Source of the DNA: Sphingopyxis sp. H053
Lineage (GTDB): Bacteria > Pseudomonadota > Alphaproteobacteria > Sphingomonadales > Sphingomonadaceae
Length of the DNA stretch: 64,000 bases
Reading direction: 5' to 3'
Assembly (NCBI RefSeq): GCF_001468225.1
Contig: NZ_LNRU01000006.1
Coordinates: 62,001 to 126,000 of the forward strand
In this document: piece after piece, positions 10,023-19,359 of the stretch
Position numbering within the stretch: the stretch's first letter is position 1
Layout of the letters: each line of letters begins with the position of its first letter
Translations under genes and position numbers: made by a program
Notes under the pieces: generated by a model
What the model was told of the DNA's origin: nothing
The model's input: only the letters and a program-made list of their open reading frames with translations
The model's database searches: none

Positions 10023-10877
10023 TCAGCCCTTGGGGCGTGGTCCCGCCGCCGGAGCCGCGGCGCCATTGCCTTCGGCGCGCGCTACCAGATCCGCGGGCTT
10101 CAGCGAGACATTCTTGACCAGCGTATCGGCGGGGCCGATCGGGCCGATGTCGCGGCCACCGACGGTGACCTTGAGCGCCTGCGGGATGCTCGTGCGCAGC
10201 GTGAACTGTTCGATATATTCGGGCGGAACTTGATAGGTTTCGCCGGCGTCGAGCGTGCGCCAATTCTCGGTCTTGCCCTTTGCGTCGTCGAAGCCGATCC
10301 AGACTTCCGAAACGCCCGTCAGCACGACCGGAGCATTCGCGGCGACGGCGGACTGCCCGGTTGCGGCCTTGGTCGCCGGGGTTGTCGCAGCATCGCTCTG
10401 CGGTGCTTCCGACGCATCGGCGGCGCGATTCTGCGCGGCGATCAGTGCTTCGTCGGGCTCGACCGACAGGAAACGCCATACGCCGTACGCCGACGCCAGC
10501 AGCAGCGTGACGATGACCAGCGTCCAGGTCAGCCGCGCGGTGGGCAGGCGTGCCGGATCGGTCGGCTCATAGGCTTCGTACAGCGGACGCGAGCCATAGG
10601 CGTCTTCTTCGAGCTCGTGGCGAATTGCGGCGCCGATCTCGGCTTCGGGAAGGTCGACGGCGCGGGCATAGGCGCGTGCGAAGCCAGTGACATAAGTACG
10701 GCCCGGAAGTTCCGAGAAATCGGACTTTTCTATCGCCGCCAAGTGACGCTGGGTGATGCGCGTCCGCGTTGCGACATCGGCGAGCGAAAGCCCTGCCGCT
10801 TCGCGCGCGAGGCGCAGCCGATCGCCCGTGCGCGTAATCGCCAGTTCGCCTTGGGTGGCGACCTCTTCTTCTGCCAT
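10023..10877 (-). CDS. RodZ-like helix-turn-helix membrane protein
   Basis: The 284-residue protein has an N-terminal helix-turn-helix of the HTH_25 type (LRLAREAAGLSLADVATRTR, about 21-40, followed by the RTYVTGFARAYARAVDL segment), a single membrane helix (about 113-131, LTWTLVIVTLLLASAYGVW) and a C-terminal periplasmic DUF4115 domain (about 195-270). This is the architecture of RodZ, which links MreB to the cell-wall elongation machinery through its cytoplasmic HTH domain. The start at 10877 has GGAGACA upstream. The C terminus is Ala/Gly/Pro-rich. It may alternatively be one of the RodZ paralogues without a morphogenetic role. Confidence 0.82.
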   Translation of the reverse strand: MAEEEVATQGELAITRTGDRLRLAREAAGLSLADVATRTRITQRHLAAIEKSDFSELPGRTYVTGFARAYARAVDLPEAEIGAAIRHELEEDAYGSRPLYEAYEPTDPARLPTARLTWTLVIVTLLLASAYGVWRFLSVEPDEALIAAQNRAADASEAPQSDAATTPATKAATGQSAVAANAPVVLTGVSEVWIGFDDAKGKTENWRTLDAGETYQVPPEYIEQFTLRTSIPQALKVTVGGRDIGPIGPADTLVKNVSLKPADLVARAEGNGAAAPAAGPRPKG

Positions 10878-11021
10878 TGCTGTCTCCGGTGCCGACCGTT
10901 CGCAACCCATGTCGATCGTGCCGCGCAGTCATCGCATTGACCGCGCGGCAAAGTCAAATGAAGTTCGGCAATCGACCGGCTGAAAAGAAAGCCGATCTAG
11001 TTCCGTCCGAAAAACAGCACG

Positions 11022-12323
11022 TCAGAGCACATATTTGCTGAGGTCGGTGTCGCCGACGATCTCCGCAAGCTGGCGTTCGACATAGGCGGCGTCGATCTCG
11101 AGCGTCGTGCCGCCGACATCCTCGGCGGTGAAGCTGATTTCCTCGACCAGCCGCTCCATGATCGTCTGCAGGCGGCGCGCACCGATATTTTCGACCTTCT
11201 CGTTGACCTCGGCCGCGAGCTTCGCGACGCGCGCGATGGCATCGTCCGTGAAGGTCAGTGTCACGCCTTCGGTGCCGAGCAGCGCGACATATTGTTCGGG
11301 CAGGCCGGCTTTCGTCTCGCTGAGGATGCGCACGAAATCCTCCTCGGTCAGCGCGCCGAGTTCGACGCGGATCGGCAGGCGCCCCTGGAGTTCGGGCAGC
11401 AGGTCGCTCGGCTTGGCCACATGAAAAGCGCCCGAGGCGATGAAGAGGATATGGTCGGTCTTCATCGGACCATATTTGGTCGCGACGGTGGTGCCTTCGA
11501 TCAGCGGCAGCAGGTCGCGCTGGACGCCCTCGCGGCTCACCGAACCGCCGCGTACGTCGCTGACGGCGATCTTGTCGATTTCGTCGAGGAAGACGATGCC
11601 GTTCGCCTCGGCATCGGCGAGCGCGATCCGCGCGACGTCGTCCTGGTCGAGACGCTTGTCCTGTTCCTCTTCGATAAGGCGCGTCGCGGCTTCGATCACC
11701 TTCAGCTTGCGGCGCTTCTTGGGCAGGCCGCCCATCGCCTTGCCGAGCATGTCCGACAGGTTGATCATGCTCATCTGTCCCGGCTGGCCAGGCAATTCGA
11801 ACGGCATGCCGGGGGCATCGGAGACCTCGATCTCGACCTCGCTCTCGTCGAGATGCCCTTCGCGGATGCGCTGGCGGAAACTCTGGCGCGTCGCCTCGCT
11901 GGCGCCCTTGCCGGTGAGGGCGTCGAGCAATCGCTCCATTGCCGCCTCTTCGGCGGCGGCGCGCACCGCCTCGCGGCGGCGATCCTTCTCCAGCCGCACC
12001 GCTTCCTCGACAAGGTCGCGCGCGATCTGTTCGACGTCGCGGCCGACATAACCGACCTCGGTGAATTTGGTCGCCTCGACCTTGATGAACGGCGCGTCGG
12101 CGAGCTTCGCCAGCCGGCGCGATATCTCGGTCTTGCCGCAGCCCGTGGGGCCGATCATCAGGATATTCTTGGGGCTCACCTCATCGCGCAGGTCGGCCGA
12201 AAGCTGTTGGCGGCGCCAACGATTGCGCAGCGCCACCGCGACCGCGCGTTTCGCGGCGTCCTGGCCGATGATGTGCGTGTCGAGCGCGGCCACAATGGCC
12301 TTGGGAGTCAGGTCTTTGTTCAT
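11022..12323 (-). CDS. hslU: ATP-dependent protease ATPase subunit HslU
   Basis: The 433-residue protein contains Walker A GPTGCGKT (58-65), Walker [11 protein letters not shown], the sensor region [15 protein letters not shown], and the C-terminal [12 protein letters not shown] segment of the Clp/HslU AAA+ family. It ends SKYVL, the short C-terminal tail that docks into HslV pockets and activates the peptidase. HslU unfolds substrates and feeds them to HslV in the cytosol, mainly in the heat-shock response. The start codon lies 5 bases after the stop of hslV, so the two are one operon. Confidence 0.98.
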   Translation of the reverse strand: MNKDLTPKAIVAALDTHIIGQDAAKRAVAVALRNRWRRQQLSADLRDEVSPKNILMIGPTGCGKTEISRRLAKLADAPFIKVEATKFTEVGYVGRDVEQIARDLVEEAVRLEKDRRREAVRAAAEEAAMERLLDALTGKGASEATRQSFRQRIREGHLDESEVEIEVSDAPGMPFELPGQPGQMSMINLSDMLGKAMGGLPKKRRKLKVIEAATRLIEEEQDKRLDQDDVARIALADAEANGIVFLDEIDKIAVSDVRGGSVSREGVQRDLLPLIEGTTVATKYGPMKTDHILFIASGAFHVAKPSDLLPELQGRLPIRVELGALTEEDFVRILSETKAGLPEQYVALLGTEGVTLTFTDDAIARVAKLAAEVNEKVENIGARRLQTIMERLVEEISFTAEDVGGTTLEIDAAYVERQLAEIVGDTDLSKYVL

Positions 12324-12328
12324 TTCGA

Positions 12329-12895
12329 TTATGCCTGGATTTCGATGATTTCTTGGGTGAACTGGTCGTTGGTGTAGACGCAGATGTCGGCGGCGACCTC
12401 CATCGCCTTGCGGACGAGCACCGCGGGATCCTTTTCATAGTCGACGAGCGCGCGCGCCGCCGAGAGCGCGAAATTGCCGCCCGATCCGATCGCCGCGATT
12501 CCGCCCTGGGGTTCAAGCACGTCGCCGTTGCCGGTGATGACCAGCGTCACTTCCTTGTCGGCGACGATCATCATCGCCTCGAGGTTGCGCAGATATTTGT
12601 CGGTGCGCCAGTCCTTGGCGAGTTCGACCGCGGCGCGGAGCAGCTGGCCGTTGTGGCGCTCGAGCTTGGCTTCGAGGCGTTCGAACAGCGTGAAGGCATC
12701 GGCGGTCGCGCCGGCAAAGCCGCCGATGACGCTGCCGTCGTGGAGGCGGCGCACCTTGCGGGCGTTCGGCTTCATCACCGTCTGGCCCATCGACACCTGA
12801 CCGTCGCCGATGATGACGACCTTGTCGGCGCTGCGGGCGGAAAGGATGGTGGTTCCGTGCCAGGGCGCGGCACTGTGCGCATGGGGATTACTCAT
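12329..12895 (-). CDS. hslV: ATP-dependent protease peptidase subunit HslV
   Basis: The 188-residue product has the HGTT sequence (residues 13-16), where Thr15 becomes the N-terminal catalytic nucleophile after propeptide removal, followed by the proteasome-beta-like core ([16 protein letters not shown], then [11 protein letters not shown] and [13 protein letters not shown]). It forms the double-hexamer peptidase that works with HslU. The ATG at 12895 gives the expected 14-residue propeptide, but there is no clear Shine-Dalgarno site in front of it; a heat-shock-type promoter is positioned so that the transcript would start within a few bases of this ATG. Confidence 0.96.
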   Translation of the reverse strand: MSNPHAHSAAPWHGTTILSARSADKVVIIGDGQVSMGQTVMKPNARKVRRLHDGSVIGGFAGATADAFTLFERLEAKLERHNGQLLRAAVELAKDWRTDKYLRNLEAMMIVADKEVTLVITGNGDVLEPQGGIAAIGSGGNFALSAARALVDYEKDPAVLVRKAMEVAADICVYTNDQFTQEIIEIQA

Positions 12896-12903
12896 GCGGC
12901 GGG

Positions 12904-12932
12904 ATATGGGCGATGGGCCCGCGCGCTGCAAG
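12904..12932 (-). promoter_or_regulatory. Candidate RpoH (sigma-32) promoter of hslVU
   Basis: Read on the minus strand, CTTGCA (12932-12927) and CCCATAT (12910-12904) are separated by 16 bases. This matches the general heat-shock pattern of a CTTG-containing -35 box and a CCCAT-type -10 box. Initiation 6-7 bases downstream would fall at about 12897-12898, almost at the hslV start codon, implying a leaderless or near-leaderless mRNA. hslVU is a classical heat-shock operon, which supports the call, but it rests on motif reading alone. Confidence 0.45.
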
Positions 12933-12952
12933 GGGAGGGGCGGCCGCCCCTT

Positions 12953-14020
12953 TTAGCGCGAGGGGTTGGCTGCCAGATATTCGACGATCGCCTTGACCTC
13001 CTGCGCGCGGTCGCGCGGAATGATCAGGATATCGTCGCCGTGCGTGACGACAATGATGTCGGAAACGCCGACGACGGCCACGCGCTTTCCTTCGCACGCG
13101 CGAAGGTAATTATCCGCGGCGTCGATCGCGATGACGTCGCCGATGCGAACATTGCCGCTTTCATCCTTTTCGCCCAGCTCGTGCAGTGCCGCCCAGCCGC
13201 CGACGTCGGACCAGCCGGGATCGACCGGGGCGACGACCACCTGTTCGGCGCCCTCCATCACCGCATAATCGATCGAATCCGACGGGCTGGAAAGAAAGGC
13301 ATCGGATGCGGGATGGACGCGGGCGCCGTCCTGCCGCGCCTTCGTCATCGCTGCCGAGCAGGACGCCGCGATCGCGGGCTGCTGTCTTTCGAGTTCGGCC
13401 AGGAAGCGGTCGGAACGCATCAAAAAGATACCGGCATTCCAATAGTGGCCGCCCTCGGCAAGCATTGCCTCTGCCTTGTCGCGCGGCGGCTTTTCGACAA
13501 AGCGCCGGACCTCGTAGATACCCGGTGTCGCGGGGAGCGGGGCACCTGCGGCGATGTAGCCATAACCGGTTTCGGGATGCGACGGCGCAATGCCGAAGGT
13601 CGCGAGCGCGCCCGCCTCGACGGCCGGCATCGCGGCCTCGATGGCGCGCAGGAACGCGGGTACGTCGGTCATGACATGATCGGCGGGCATGACGAGGATC
13701 GTCGCGTCGGGATCTTCGGCAAGCGCCGCGCACGCGGCAAGCGCGATCGCTGGGGCGGTGTTGCGCGCGGCAGGCTCGACGACGATGCGTGCGTCGGTGA
13801 CACCCGCCGCCAGCAGATCTGCCTCGACATGCGCGACGTGCGCCGGGCCGCAGACGATCATCGGCGCGGCGAAGCGGCGCCGGTCGACCGCGCGGTCGAG
13901 CGTTTGCAGGAACATGCTGCCCTTGCCCGTCAGCGGCTGGAACTGTTTCGGCGCGCTATTGGTCGAAACGGGCCAGAGCCGCGTGCCCGAACCCCCCGAT
14001 AATATGACTGGGATGATCAT
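12953..14020 (-). CDS. manC: Mannose-1-phosphate guanylyltransferase
   Basis: The 355-residue protein opens with IPVILSGGSGTRLWPVS (3-19), the nucleotide-binding signature of GDP-mannose pyrophosphorylase, followed by PKQFQPLTG and the sugar-binding segment RRFVEKPP (about 155-162). It makes GDP-mannose from mannose-1-phosphate and GTP. It ends where the isomerase domain of bifunctional ManC/AlgA enzymes would begin; instead a separate isomerase gene lies immediately upstream (25 bases away). GDP-mannose feeds the gmd/fcl GDP-fucose route encoded 15 kb away. Confidence 0.95.
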   Translation of the reverse strand: MIIPVILSGGSGTRLWPVSTNSAPKQFQPLTGKGSMFLQTLDRAVDRRRFAAPMIVCGPAHVAHVEADLLAAGVTDARIVVEPAARNTAPAIALAACAALAEDPDATILVMPADHVMTDVPAFLRAIEAAMPAVEAGALATFGIAPSHPETGYGYIAAGAPLPATPGIYEVRRFVEKPPRDKAEAMLAEGGHYWNAGIFLMRSDRFLAELERQQPAIAASCSAAMTKARQDGARVHPASDAFLSSPSDSIDYAVMEGAEQVVVAPVDPGWSDVGGWAALHELGEKDESGNVRIGDVIAIDAADNYLRACEGKRVAVVGVSDIIVVTHGDDILIIPRDRAQEVKAIVEYLAANPSR

Positions 14021-14045
14021 CTATTGTCTCGATTTTCAGGGGGTG

Positions 14046-14852
14046 TCAGGCAGGCCAGCACAGCAGCGCGCGTGCCCCCGGGGCAAGCGCAATGCGGTCG
14101 GCGCGGTCGGTCGCGACGCATTCGCCGAGTTTCACCTCTTCGCCCGATATGCTGCATCCCTGCGACAGAGGGGTGAGGGTGAAGTCGGCGTCATGCTGCG
14201 GCAACAGCCCCGCGGCGTCGGGCCCCGACAGGTGGAGCAGGCGAAAATGCGGCCCGTCGACGAGCAGGCGGTTGTCGTTCGCCGCGACACGCCCGTCGCG
14301 CGGATCGGGGCGCGGCGCCGTTTCCGATACCGCGAGCCCCGCTTCGAAGTGCAGTTCGCGCGGGCGGCCATAATCATAGAGGCGATAGGTGCAATCGACA
14401 TTCTGTTGCACTTCGACGACTGTCAGCCCGGCGCCGATCGCATGAATCGTGCCCGCCTGGTTATAAACGAAATCGTCGGCCCGTGCGCGGCGCCAATCGA
14501 TCATGTCCACGATCGTGCCGTCGAGCGCTGCGCCATGAAGGGCTTCGCGCGTCGTTTCCGCGATCAGCCCGACCCCGAGCTCGGCGTCCGGTTTCGCGTC
14601 GAGCACCAGCCAGCACTCTTCCTTGCCGCGCGGATAGCCCGCCGCTTGCGCGGCCTCGTCGTCGGGGTGAACCTGGATCGACAGGCGTTCGGACGTGAAG
14701 AGGAATTTGACCATGATCTGCGCGTCATCGCCCTCGGGATGCGCAAACCATATTTCGCCGATACGGCGATCACCGAAGTCACCGAAATCGCTGGGAATAT
14801 CCGTGCGCCCCCAGGGTTTTTCCACGACAAGTGTTTGAAGACGTGTGAACAT
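14046..14852 (-). CDS. manA: Class I mannose-6-phosphate isomerase
   Basis: The 268-residue product contains LSIQVHPDDEAA with the zinc-binding His residues and KEECWLVLDA with the catalytic Glu, both diagnostic for type I phosphomannose isomerases, a cupin-fold enzyme interconverting fructose-6-phosphate and mannose-6-phosphate. It is shorter than E. coli ManA (391 residues), like the compact bacterial group. It sits between wecC and manC on the same strand with gaps of 45 and 25 bases, forming a sugar-nucleotide operon wecB-wecC-manA-manC. No phosphomannomutase gene is in this operon. Confidence 0.9.
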   Translation of the reverse strand: MFTRLQTLVVEKPWGRTDIPSDFGDFGDRRIGEIWFAHPEGDDAQIMVKFLFTSERLSIQVHPDDEAAQAAGYPRGKEECWLVLDAKPDAELGVGLIAETTREALHGAALDGTIVDMIDWRRARADDFVYNQAGTIHAIGAGLTVVEVQQNVDCTYRLYDYGRPRELHFEAGLAVSETAPRPDPRDGRVAANDNRLLVDGPHFRLLHLSGPDAAGLLPQHDADFTLTPLSQGCSISGEEVKLGECVATDRADRIALAPGARALLCWPA

Positions 14853-14897
14853 GCGCGGTTCATGTCGCCCCGCGGTTCGATCGTCAAGTCGGCGGAG

Positions 14898-16193
14898 TCA
14901 GGCCGCCCGATTAAAATGGCCGCCTTCTCCGGCCTTTGGCTGGTCGAGCCACAGGCCGCGCGTGTCATAGACGATTTTGTCCCCGCGCTCTTCAAGCGGG
15001 ATCGATTTGAACAGGTCGTGATCCACCAGAACGATGAGCAGGTCGCACGTGGCAAGAGCGGTATCGAGGTCGGTCAATGACGCGCCGGTTCCGGCAAACT
15101 CCATTGGCAGGCTGCGGGCGTAGGGCTCGACGATCTCGATCTGCTTGCCAAAGCGGCGCGCCAGCGCGGCGGCGACCTCGACTGCGGGGCTTTCGCGGAA
15201 ATCGTCGATATTGGGCTTGAAAGCGAGGCCGAGGCAGGCGACGCGCGCCTCTGGATGCTGCGACACCAGCATTTCGGCGGCGCCGATGACGTGCGCGGTC
15301 TTGGCCAGGTTCACCTCGCGCGCGGTGCGGATCAGCCGGCTGTGGTCGGGCGCCCCATGGACGAGGAACCAGGGGTCGACCGCGATGCAATGACCGCCGA
15401 CGCCGGGGCCGGGCTGGAGGATGTTGACGCGCGGATGGCGGTTGGCGAGGCGGATCACCTCCCATACATCGACACCCATCTGCTCGGCGATCATCGACAG
15501 CTCGTTGGCAAAGGCGATGTTGACGTCGCGATAACTGTTTTCGACCAGCTTCACCATTTCAGCGGCGCGCGCCGAGGTTGTGACGCAGGCGCCGCGCACG
15601 AACTGGCGGTAAAAGGTCATCGCGCGGCGCGCGCAGCGCGGCGTGACGCCGCCGATGCAGCGATCATTGTCGACCAGCTCGACGAGGATGCGGCCCGGAA
15701 GCACGCGCTCGGGGCAATAGGCGACAAAGATGTCGGCCGCGCCGTTGCACGCGCCCGGAACCTTCAGGTCGGGTCGCAGCTCGGCGATCAGTTCCGCGAC
15801 TTTTTCGGTCGTGCCGACGGGCGACGTCGATTCGAGGATGACGAGGTTGCCCGCGTCAAGCTTCGGCGCGATCGCGCGTGCCGCTGACAGCACGTGGCTG
15901 ATGTCCGGGCGGTGCTCGTCGTCGTGCGGCGTCGGCACGGCGATGACGAACGTGTCGGCCGGGGCGACCTCGATCGAAGCAACCAGCGCACCGCGCGACA
16001 CGACGCCCTGGACGAGGCCGTCGAGATCGACTTCCTCGATATGGACCCGGCCGCTGTTGATCGTGTCGACCACCGTCTGGCTGACATCGACGCCGGTGAC
16101 CTTGCAACCCGAGCGCGCGATCAGCGCCGCCGTGGGCAGGCCGATATAGCCGAGCCCGAGGACCGTGACCTTCTGTTCCGTATCAATCGGCAC
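14898..16193 (-). CDS. wecC: UDP-N-acetyl-D-mannosamine dehydrogenase
   Basis: The 431-residue enzyme has an N-terminal NAD fold (VTVLGLGYIGLPTAALIA), the UDP-sugar dehydrogenase middle domain, and the active-site cysteine in GPGVGGHCIAVDPWF. The extended GHCIAVDPWF motif is the WecC/WbpA type rather than the UDP-glucose type, so it should oxidise UDP-ManNAc to UDP-ManNAcA in two NAD-dependent steps. The proper start appears to be the GTG at 16193, which overlaps the 3' end of wecB by 11 bases and has GGAG upstream. An upstream ATG at 16310 would add a 39-residue tail coded across the wecB gene and is rejected. Confidence 0.93.
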   Translation of the reverse strand: MPIDTEQKVTVLGLGYIGLPTAALIARSGCKVTGVDVSQTVVDTINSGRVHIEEVDLDGLVQGVVSRGALVASIEVAPADTFVIAVPTPHDDEHRPDISHVLSAARAIAPKLDAGNLVILESTSPVGTTEKVAELIAELRPDLKVPGACNGAADIFVAYCPERVLPGRILVELVDNDRCIGGVTPRCARRAMTFYRQFVRGACVTTSARAAEMVKLVENSYRDVNIAFANELSMIAEQMGVDVWEVIRLANRHPRVNILQPGPGVGGHCIAVDPWFLVHGAPDHSRLIRTAREVNLAKTAHVIGAAEMLVSQHPEARVACLGLAFKPNIDDFRESPAVEVAAALARRFGKQIEIVEPYARSLPMEFAGTGASLTDLDTALATCDLLIVLVDHDLFKSIPLEERGDKIVYDTRGLWLDQPKAGEGGHFNRAA

Positions 16194-17298
16194 GCGCAAC
16201 AATCTCCGCAATCTGTTTTGCCGCCGTGCCGTCACCGAACGGATTATGGGCACGCGCCATGGCTGTATAGGCGTCCTTGTCGTCCAAAAGCTTGAAAATT
16301 TCGGAAACAATGCGCGCTTTGTCGGTTCCGACGAGGCGGGCCGTGCCCGCTTCGATCCCTTCGGGACGCTCGGTCGTCTCGCGCATGACGAGCACCGGCT
16401 TGCCGAGCGATGGCGCCTCTTCCTGCACCCCGCCGCTGTCGGTCAGCACCAGTTCCGACGTCGCGAGCAGGCGGACGAAATGCGGATAGTCGAGCGGATC
16501 GATCAACGCCACGTTGGAATGACTGCCCAGGATCGGCTCCATCGCACCGCGGACATGCGGGTTCGGATGGACCGGAAAGACGACCGCGACATCGTCGCGC
16601 GCCGCGATTGCAGAGATAGCTTCGGCGATGGCTTTCATGCCGTCGCCGAAATTCTCGCGGCGGTGCGACGTGACGGTGATGATCCTTTTGCCGGCAAAGC
16701 GGCCGATCAGGGGATCGAGACCGGCGGCAAGCGACGGTTCTTCGTCGATCCGCGCCTTTGTCGCGAGCAGCGCGTCGATTACGGTGTTGCCGGTGATGTG
16801 GATCCGCTCGGCCGGGACATTCTCGCTGCGGAGTGCCGTCGCCGCGGTTTCGGTCGGGGCGAAATGCAGGTCGGCTACCGCGCCGGCGACCTTGCGGTTC
16901 ACCTCCTCGGGCCAGGGGTGATAGATGTTGCCGCTGCGCAGGCCCGCTTCGACATGGCCGACCGGAATCTTGCGAAAATAGGCTGCGAGCGTTGCAGCCA
17001 TCGTCGTCAATGTATCGCCGTGGACAAGGATGCGATCGGGTTTTTCGGCGTCGAACGTCTCACCGAGGCCCACGACGAGTCGGGCGAGGAGTCCGTCGAG
17101 CGTTTGATTGGCCTGCATGACGTCAAGGTCGATATCGGGTATGATGCGCGCGATATCCAACACCTGGTCCAGCATTTCGCGATGCTGAGCGGTGACGCAA
17201 ACGCGGGCGTCGATCCCGCTGTGGGCCTGTAAAGCATGGACGACCGGGAACATCTTGATGGCTTCCGGACGGGTGCCGAAGACCGTCATTACTTTCAT
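16183..17298 (-). CDS. wecB: UDP-N-acetylglucosamine 2-epimerase (non-hydrolysing)
   Basis: The 371-residue protein begins MKVMTVFGTRPEAIKMFPVV, the signature of WecB enzymes, and has HVEAGLRSGN, TSHRRENFG and DSGGVQEEAPSLGKPVLVMR with the conserved catalytic residues. It converts UDP-GlcNAc to UDP-ManNAc, which wecC then oxidises. The ATG at 17298 fits the family start; GGGAG lies upstream. It is the first gene of the minus-strand wecB-wecC-manA-manC operon, so a promoter should lie in the 248 bases before the phosphatase gene. Confidence 0.96.
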   Translation of the reverse strand: MKVMTVFGTRPEAIKMFPVVHALQAHSGIDARVCVTAQHREMLDQVLDIARIIPDIDLDVMQANQTLDGLLARLVVGLGETFDAEKPDRILVHGDTLTTMAATLAAYFRKIPVGHVEAGLRSGNIYHPWPEEVNRKVAGAVADLHFAPTETAATALRSENVPAERIHITGNTVIDALLATKARIDEEPSLAAGLDPLIGRFAGKRIITVTSHRRENFGDGMKAIAEAISAIAARDDVAVVFPVHPNPHVRGAMEPILGSHSNVALIDPLDYPHFVRLLATSELVLTDSGGVQEEAPSLGKPVLVMRETTERPEGIEAGTARLVGTDKARIVSEIFKLLDDKDAYTAMARAHNPFGDGTAAKQIAEIVARAD

Positions 17299-17546
17299 TT
17301 TCAAGGACTCCCGCATCGTGACGTCATCAAACACCGCCTGAAGGGCGATTAAGCGTCAAAGCTTGCGACACCCTTAAACCGCGATGGAAGGGGAAGAAAA
17401 CAGGATATGATGGCGCGCTGCAACGCTTCGAAGGTCGGCGCGTATGTTGTCACCAAAGCAATGCGCCGCTAGGGGCTGCTATCATTTTCGGGTTCGCCGT
17501 TTCTGAACGGCGCCACCCCATAGTTGGAAGTTGGATCGGTTTTCGA

Positions 17547-18326
17547 ATGTTCTGGAAGCGTAAGAGCCAGCCGGCAGACACCGTGCGCAGCGGTTTCGCT
17601 GTGCCGAGCGGCCGGCGTGTGTACGCCATCGGCGATATCCACGGGCGTGACGACCTTTTTGCCGAACTGATCGACAAGATTCGCGCCGATGTCGCCGCGC
17701 GGCCCTCTGCCCAAATCACCATTGTCCTGCTCGGCGATCTGGTCGACCGTGGCCCGCAATCGGCCGCCGTTGTCGAACGCGCGATCGGATTGCGCGGCGA
17801 TTTCCCGGATACCCGGCTGCTCATCGGCAACCATGAGGAATGTTTCCTCGCGGCACTTGGCGGCGATGTTCGGCGTCTGCGCTATTTCATGCGTATCGGC
17901 GGCGAAGCGACGGTGCAGAGCTATTGGCGCGACGAGGTTGAACTGAGCGATGCGAGCTTCGACTATGTCGCCGACCGGTTCGGCAAGATGGTTCCCCAAG
18001 AACATGTTGAATTTCTGGGGAAGGGCGAAGACGTCATTGAAATTGGCGACTATGTCTTTGTCCATGCGGGCATTCGCCCCGGCGTTCCGCTTCAGAAACA
18101 AACCCTGTCGGACTTGCGCTGGATTCGCGACGACTTCCTCGAGGATGTGCGCGATCACGGCGTGATGGTCGTGCATGGCCATACCATCCGCAGCGATGTG
18201 GACGAATGGCCGAACCGGATCGGCATCGACACCGGCGCCTATCGATCGGGGGTGCTGACGGCGATTGTCCTCGAAGGAACCGAGCGCCGCTATCTCAAGA
18301 CCGACGGGCTGGCCGAAGCGGCCTGA
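17547..18326 (+). CDS. PPP-family metallophosphatase (PrpA-like)
   Basis: The 259-residue protein carries all metal-binding motifs of the PPP Ser/Thr phosphatase family: GDIHGR (29-34), GDLVDRG (about 61-67), GNHEE (about 92-96), VHAGIRP (about 170-176) and HGHT (about 209-212). Such bacterial enzymes remove phosphate from Ser/Thr or Tyr residues using two metal ions in the cytosol. It lies between the two blocks of the polysaccharide locus, and no low-molecular-weight tyrosine phosphatase (Wzb type) is seen in the locus, so a role in countering the Wzc kinase is conceivable but unproven. It is divergent from wecB. Confidence 0.88.
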   Translation: MFWKRKSQPADTVRSGFAVPSGRRVYAIGDIHGRDDLFAELIDKIRADVAARPSAQITIVLLGDLVDRGPQSAAVVERAIGLRGDFPDTRLLIGNHEECFLAALGGDVRRLRYFMRIGGEATVQSYWRDEVELSDASFDYVADRFGKMVPQEHVEFLGKGEDVIEIGDYVFVHAGIRPGVPLQKQTLSDLRWIRDDFLEDVRDHGVMVVHGHTIRSDVDEWPNRIGIDTGAYRSGVLTAIVLEGTERRYLKTDGLAEAA

Positions 18327-18354
18327 CCTACAAAGGCCCGGTCAGGGGCGGCGT

Positions 18355-19359
18355 TCAGCCGATCCCGTGATACGCTTTATACCAGGATACAAATCGCGGT
18401 ATGCCGACGTCGATGCTGGTCGACGGCTGATAGCCGAGATCCTTCTGTATGGCAGCGATATCGGCATAGGTTTCCTTGACGTCGCCCGCCTGCATCGGAA
18501 GGAAGCGGCGTTCGGCTTTCCGGCCGCAGGCGTCTTCGAGCAGTTCGACCAGCCGCATCAGCGGCTCCGCCTTATGGTTGCCGATATTGTAGATGTGGTG
18601 CGGACTGATGCTTCCGCCGGCCTTCTCCAGCCCGTCATCGACCGGCGGATTGTCGAGGCAGGCGACGACGCCGGTGACGATATCGTCGATATAGGTGAAG
18701 TCCCGCTTCATATCGCCTTCGTTGAAAATATCGATCGGCCGTCCCGACAGGATGCGATCGGTAAACAACCACATCGCCATGTCGGGGCGCCCCCACGGGC
18801 CATAGACTGTAAAGAATCGCAAACCGGTCTGCGGCAACCGATAGAGATGCGCATAAACCTCGCTCATCATCTCGTCGGCTTTCTTGGTCGCGGCATAGAG
18901 CGAGACCGGATGATCGACGCGGTCGCCGACGCTGAAGGGCATCGACTTGTTGGCGCCATAGACCGACGAGCTTGATGCATAAACGAAATGGCCCGTCGAC
19001 CGGTGCCGCGCAATTTCGAGCATGTTGAGGTGCCCGACCATGTTGGATTGCATATAGATATGCGGGTTTTCGATTGAAAAACGCACCCCGGCTTGCGCCC
19101 CCAAATGCACGATGCCGTCGAACGTCTGCCCCTGCAGCGCATTTTCCAGATCGGCCATTGCCGCGAAATCGATCTCGTGAAAGCGGAAGTGTGCGCCATA
19201 TCGCTGACTGAGGAGGTTCAATCGGCTCTTTTTCAGCGCAACGCTGTAATAATCATTGAGATTGTCGATCCCGATGACCGTATCGCCGCGGGCCAAAAGC
19301 CGTTCGGCCACGCTCATTCCGATGAAGCCGGCTGCCCCGGTGACAAGGATAGCCGCCAT
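18355..19359 (-). CDS. UDP-glucuronate 4-epimerase-like NAD-dependent epimerase
   Basis: The 334-residue SDR enzyme has the NAD motif VTGAAGFIG, the segment IDNLNDYYSVALKKSRL and the catalytic YxxxK pair in SLYAATKKADE. The DNLNDYY motif and the PGDVxxTxAD region (QAGDVKETYADI) are characteristic of the CapI/LpsL/GAE group that converts UDP-GlcA to UDP-GalA. The substrate could be made by the UDP-glucose dehydrogenase encoded at 41.5-42.7 kb. The ATG at 19359 fits the family start and has a GAGGGG upstream. It converges on the phosphatase gene and is divergent from the dehydratase gene. Confidence 0.88.
   Translation of the reverse strand: MAAILVTGAAGFIGMSVAERLLARGDTVIGIDNLNDYYSVALKKSRLNLLSQRYGAHFRFHEIDFAAMADLENALQGQTFDGIVHLGAQAGVRFSIENPHIYMQSNMVGHLNMLEIARHRSTGHFVYASSSSVYGANKSMPFSVGDRVDHPVSLYAATKKADEMMSEVYAHLYRLPQTGLRFFTVYGPWGRPDMAMWLFTDRILSGRPIDIFNEGDMKRDFTYIDDIVTGVVACLDNPPVDDGLEKAGGSISPHHIYNIGNHKAEPLMRLVELLEDACGRKAERRFLPMQAGDVKETYADIAAIQKDLGYQPSTSIDVGIPRFVSWYKAYHGIG

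Noticed and set aside
12937..12950. Perfect palindrome GGGGCGGCCGCCCC just after manC
   Set aside because: It could form a short hairpin, but the T run lies on the wrong side for minus-strand transcription, so I do not call it a terminator.
12353..14002. 549-codon open frame opposite hslV and manC
   Set aside because: It crosses two real genes and their intergenic gap, which a genuine gene would not.
16194..16310. 39-residue N-terminal extension of wecC
   Set aside because: The extension overlaps wecB coding sequence and precedes the true NAD-binding start; the GTG at 16193 is better placed.
17495..17512. Seven-bp hairpin CGCCGTT-TCTG-AACGGCG upstream of the phosphatase gene
   Set aside because: There is no T tract and no known motif; it may be chance in GC-rich sequence.
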